A stretch of 6,907 nt of DNA from contig JABSRK010000206.1 of NCBI GenBank assembly GCA_013213915.1, positions 1 to 6,907 on the forward strand, read 5' to 3'. Below the pieces are notes generated by a model that was not told the origin of the DNA, did not search any database, and worked only from the letters and a program-made list of their open reading frames with translations. The DNA comes from Planctomycetota bacterium. GTDB taxonomy: Bacteria; Planctomycetota; GCA-002687715. A program made the position numbers and the translations under genes. This document shows positions 5,714-6,907 of the stretch, in pieces; within the stretch, counting starts at the first letter, position 1; every line of letters starts with the position of its first letter.

Positions 5714-6879
5714 GTGTAGGAGGGGATGCCGGTGATCTTCTCTCCGAGGATGAGGCCGTGGATGTCGTAGGTGCCCTCGTAGGTGTTCACCGTTTCGAGG
5801 TTGCACATGTGCCGGCCGACCGGGTACTCGTCGGTGATGCCGTTCGCTCCGAGCATATCGCGGGAGGTACGAGCGATCTCGAGGGCGCGGCCGACGTTGT
5901 TGCGCTTGGCGAGTGACACCTGGGCGAAGTTCATCTTGCCCTCGTCTTTCAGGCGGCCGAGGCGCCAGCAGAGGATCTGAGACTTGGTGATCTCCGTCAG
6001 CATGTTCGCCAGCTTGGTCTGGATGAGTTGGTAAGAGGCGAGGGGCTTGCCGAACTGAATGCGTGACATCGTGTAGTCGCGTGCCGTGTCGTAGCACGCG
6101 CGGGCCGCGCCAACGGCTCCGAACGCGATGCCATAGCGGGCCTGGGTCAGGCAGCCAAGGGCCGTCTTGAGGCCGATCGCCTTCGGCATGAGCGCGTCCT
6201 TCGGGACCTTGACGTCCTGCAGGACGAGCTCGGACGTCACCGAGCAGCGCAGCGACCACTTGCGCCGCTGCTCTGGGGCCGAGAAGCCTTCGCTGTCGGT
6301 GGGGACGAGGAACCCGACGACCTCGCCGTCGAGCTTCGCCCACACGATGGCGATGTGCGCGAGGCCGCCGTTGGTGATCCACATCTTCGCGCCGTTCAGG
6401 ACGTAGTGGTCGCCCTTGTCTTCGGCGCGGGTGATCATGCCCCCCGGATCGCTCCCGAAGTCCGGCTCTGTGAGACCGAAGCACCCGATGATCTCGCCGG
6501 TCACCATCTTGGGCAGGTACTTGTCCTTCTGCTCGTCCGACCCGTACGCGTAGATCGGATACATGCAGAGCGCGCCCTGCACGCTGACGAAAGAACGCAG
6601 GCCTGAATCGGCGTATTCGAGCTCCTCCATCATGAGTCCGTAGGCGGTGTTGGAGAGCCCGGCGCAGCCGTACCCCTCCAGGTTTGCACCGAACGCGCCG
6701 AGTTCGGCCAGCTCCAGGGCGACTTCGAGGGGGAACTCTCCCTTTCGATACGCGTCCTCCACGAGGGGGACGAAGCGCTCGCGTGCCCAGCGACGGATCT
6801 CGTCGCGGGCCAGTCGCGCTTCCTCGGTGTAGAGGGCTTCGAGGTCGAAGAGGTCGGTCGTGGTCATCGGGGCGCCCAT
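5710..6879 (-). CDS. gcdH: glutaryl-CoA dehydrogenase-type acyl-CoA dehydrogenase
   Basis: FAD-dependent acyl-CoA dehydrogenase, 389 residues, most like glutaryl-CoA dehydrogenase, which oxidises and decarboxylates glutaryl-CoA to crotonyl-CoA in lysine and tryptophan breakdown and passes electrons to ETF. Motifs in order are EYADSGLRSFVSVQ (84-101 region), GCFGLTEPDFGSDP (132-145), WITN (167-170), KWSLRCSVTSE (207-217), RIQFGKPLASYQLIQ (273-287), RDMLGANGITDEY (340-352) and NTYEGTYDIH (365-374). Glu368 in TYEGT is the catalytic base. Glu88 and Arg95 match human Glu87 and Arg94, and Tyr367 precedes the base as in the human enzyme, judged from recalled alignment. Those residues favour glutaryl-CoA over straight-chain acyl-CoAs. 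The start at 6879 is chosen over an ATG at 6867 because AGGAG (6886-6890) lies 6 bases upstream. No ETF, CoA-transferase or regulator gene is in view. The alternative is another short-chain acyl-CoA dehydrogenase of the same clade. Confidence 0.92.
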   Translation of the reverse strand: MGAPMTTTDLFDLEALYTEEARLARDEIRRWARERFVPLVEDAYRKGEFPLEVALELAELGAFGANLEGYGCAGLSNTAYGLMMEELEYADSGLRSFVSVQGALCMYPIYAYGSDEQKDKYLPKMVTGEIIGCFGLTEPDFGSDPGGMITRAEDKGDHYVLNGAKMWITNGGLAHIAIVWAKLDGEVVGFLVPTDSEGFSAPEQRRKWSLRCSVTSELVLQDVKVPKDALMPKAIGLKTALGCLTQARYGIAFGAVGAARACYDTARDYTMSRIQFGKPLASYQLIQTKLANMLTEITKSQILCWRLGRLKDEGKMNFAQVSLAKRNNVGRALEIARTSRDMLGANGITDEYPVGRHMCNLETVNTYEGTYDIHGLILGEKITGIPSYT

Positions 6880-6885
6880 GAGGAT

Positions 6886-6890
6886 CTCCT
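6886..6890 (-). promoter_or_regulatory. ribosome binding site of the gcdH-type gene
   Basis: AGGAG on the minus strand stands 6 bases before the ATG at 6879, the ideal distance. It decides the start against the in-frame ATG at 6867, for which the spacing would be 18 bases. It also shows that this genome uses Shine-Dalgarno starts beside the apparently leaderless ones. Confidence 0.7.
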
Positions 6891-6907
6891 GAGAGTCGGC
6901 GACGTTA

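Noticed and set aside
5402..6484. - strand open frame of 360 codons spanning the esterase and gcdH-type gene
   Set aside because: It is an Arg/Pro/His-rich frame shadow of the gcdH-type gene and then runs antisense through the esterase. Both underlying genes have complete catalytic residues, so this is not a fusion or novel gene.
3256..6879. lysA and gcdH-type gene as one lysine metabolism unit
   Set aside because: They are separated by two + strand genes, are on different transcripts and act in opposite directions of metabolism; shared location is not evidence of a linked system.

Overview
The window is GC-rich (about 60% by eye), densely coded chromosomal DNA with seven protein-coding genes and no RNA gene, mobile element, CRISPR array or phage-like gene that I can see. 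The best guess for the source is a Planctomycetota-like or similar GC-rich, environmentally derived bacterium. That rests mainly on two exported-type alpha/beta hydrolases, one with a C-terminal all-beta extension of a kind I associate with planctomycete esterases, and on mixed use of Shine-Dalgarno and apparently leaderless starts. The assignment is an inference and not a demonstrated placement.

Layout from left to right. (1) Positions 2-862, + strand: the 3' part of an alpha/beta-hydrolase esterase whose N-terminus lies outside the window. (2) 867-2084, - strand: rtcB, the RNA 3'-phosphate/5'-OH ligase, converging on the esterase with only 4 bases between the stop codons. (3) 2118-2145: a strong GC-rich hairpin, probably the terminator of the next gene. 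(4) 2190-3116, - strand: a lipoprotein of unknown function with a very charged C-terminal tail. (5) 3117-3255: a 139-base gap with two small hairpins and nothing else I can defend. (6) 3256-4422, - strand: lysA, diaminopimelate decarboxylase. (7) 4508-4786, + strand: a 92-residue protein with two membrane segments, divergent from lysA. (8) 4869-5705, + strand: a secreted HGGAW/GHSAGG esterase. (9) 5710-6879, - strand: a glutaryl-CoA-dehydrogenase-type acyl-CoA dehydrogenase, again converging on an esterase with a 4-base gap between stops.

The genes do not form an obvious pathway. lysA makes lysine and the gcdH-type enzyme belongs to lysine/tryptophan degradation, but they are on separate transcripts and probably not linked functionally. 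rtcB stands alone, with no rtcA or rtcR beside it. There is no gap above 300 bases without a gene.

The most interesting signal is regulatory. Both complete + strand genes (4508 and 4869) have a TANNNT box exactly 6 bases before the ATG and share 12 of 17 bases across that stretch. lysA has a TANNNT box 7 bases before its best ATG. None of the three has a convincing Shine-Dalgarno site, whereas rtcB, the lipoprotein gene and gcdH do. This is what leaderless transcription would look like. I found no convincing new multi-gene system.
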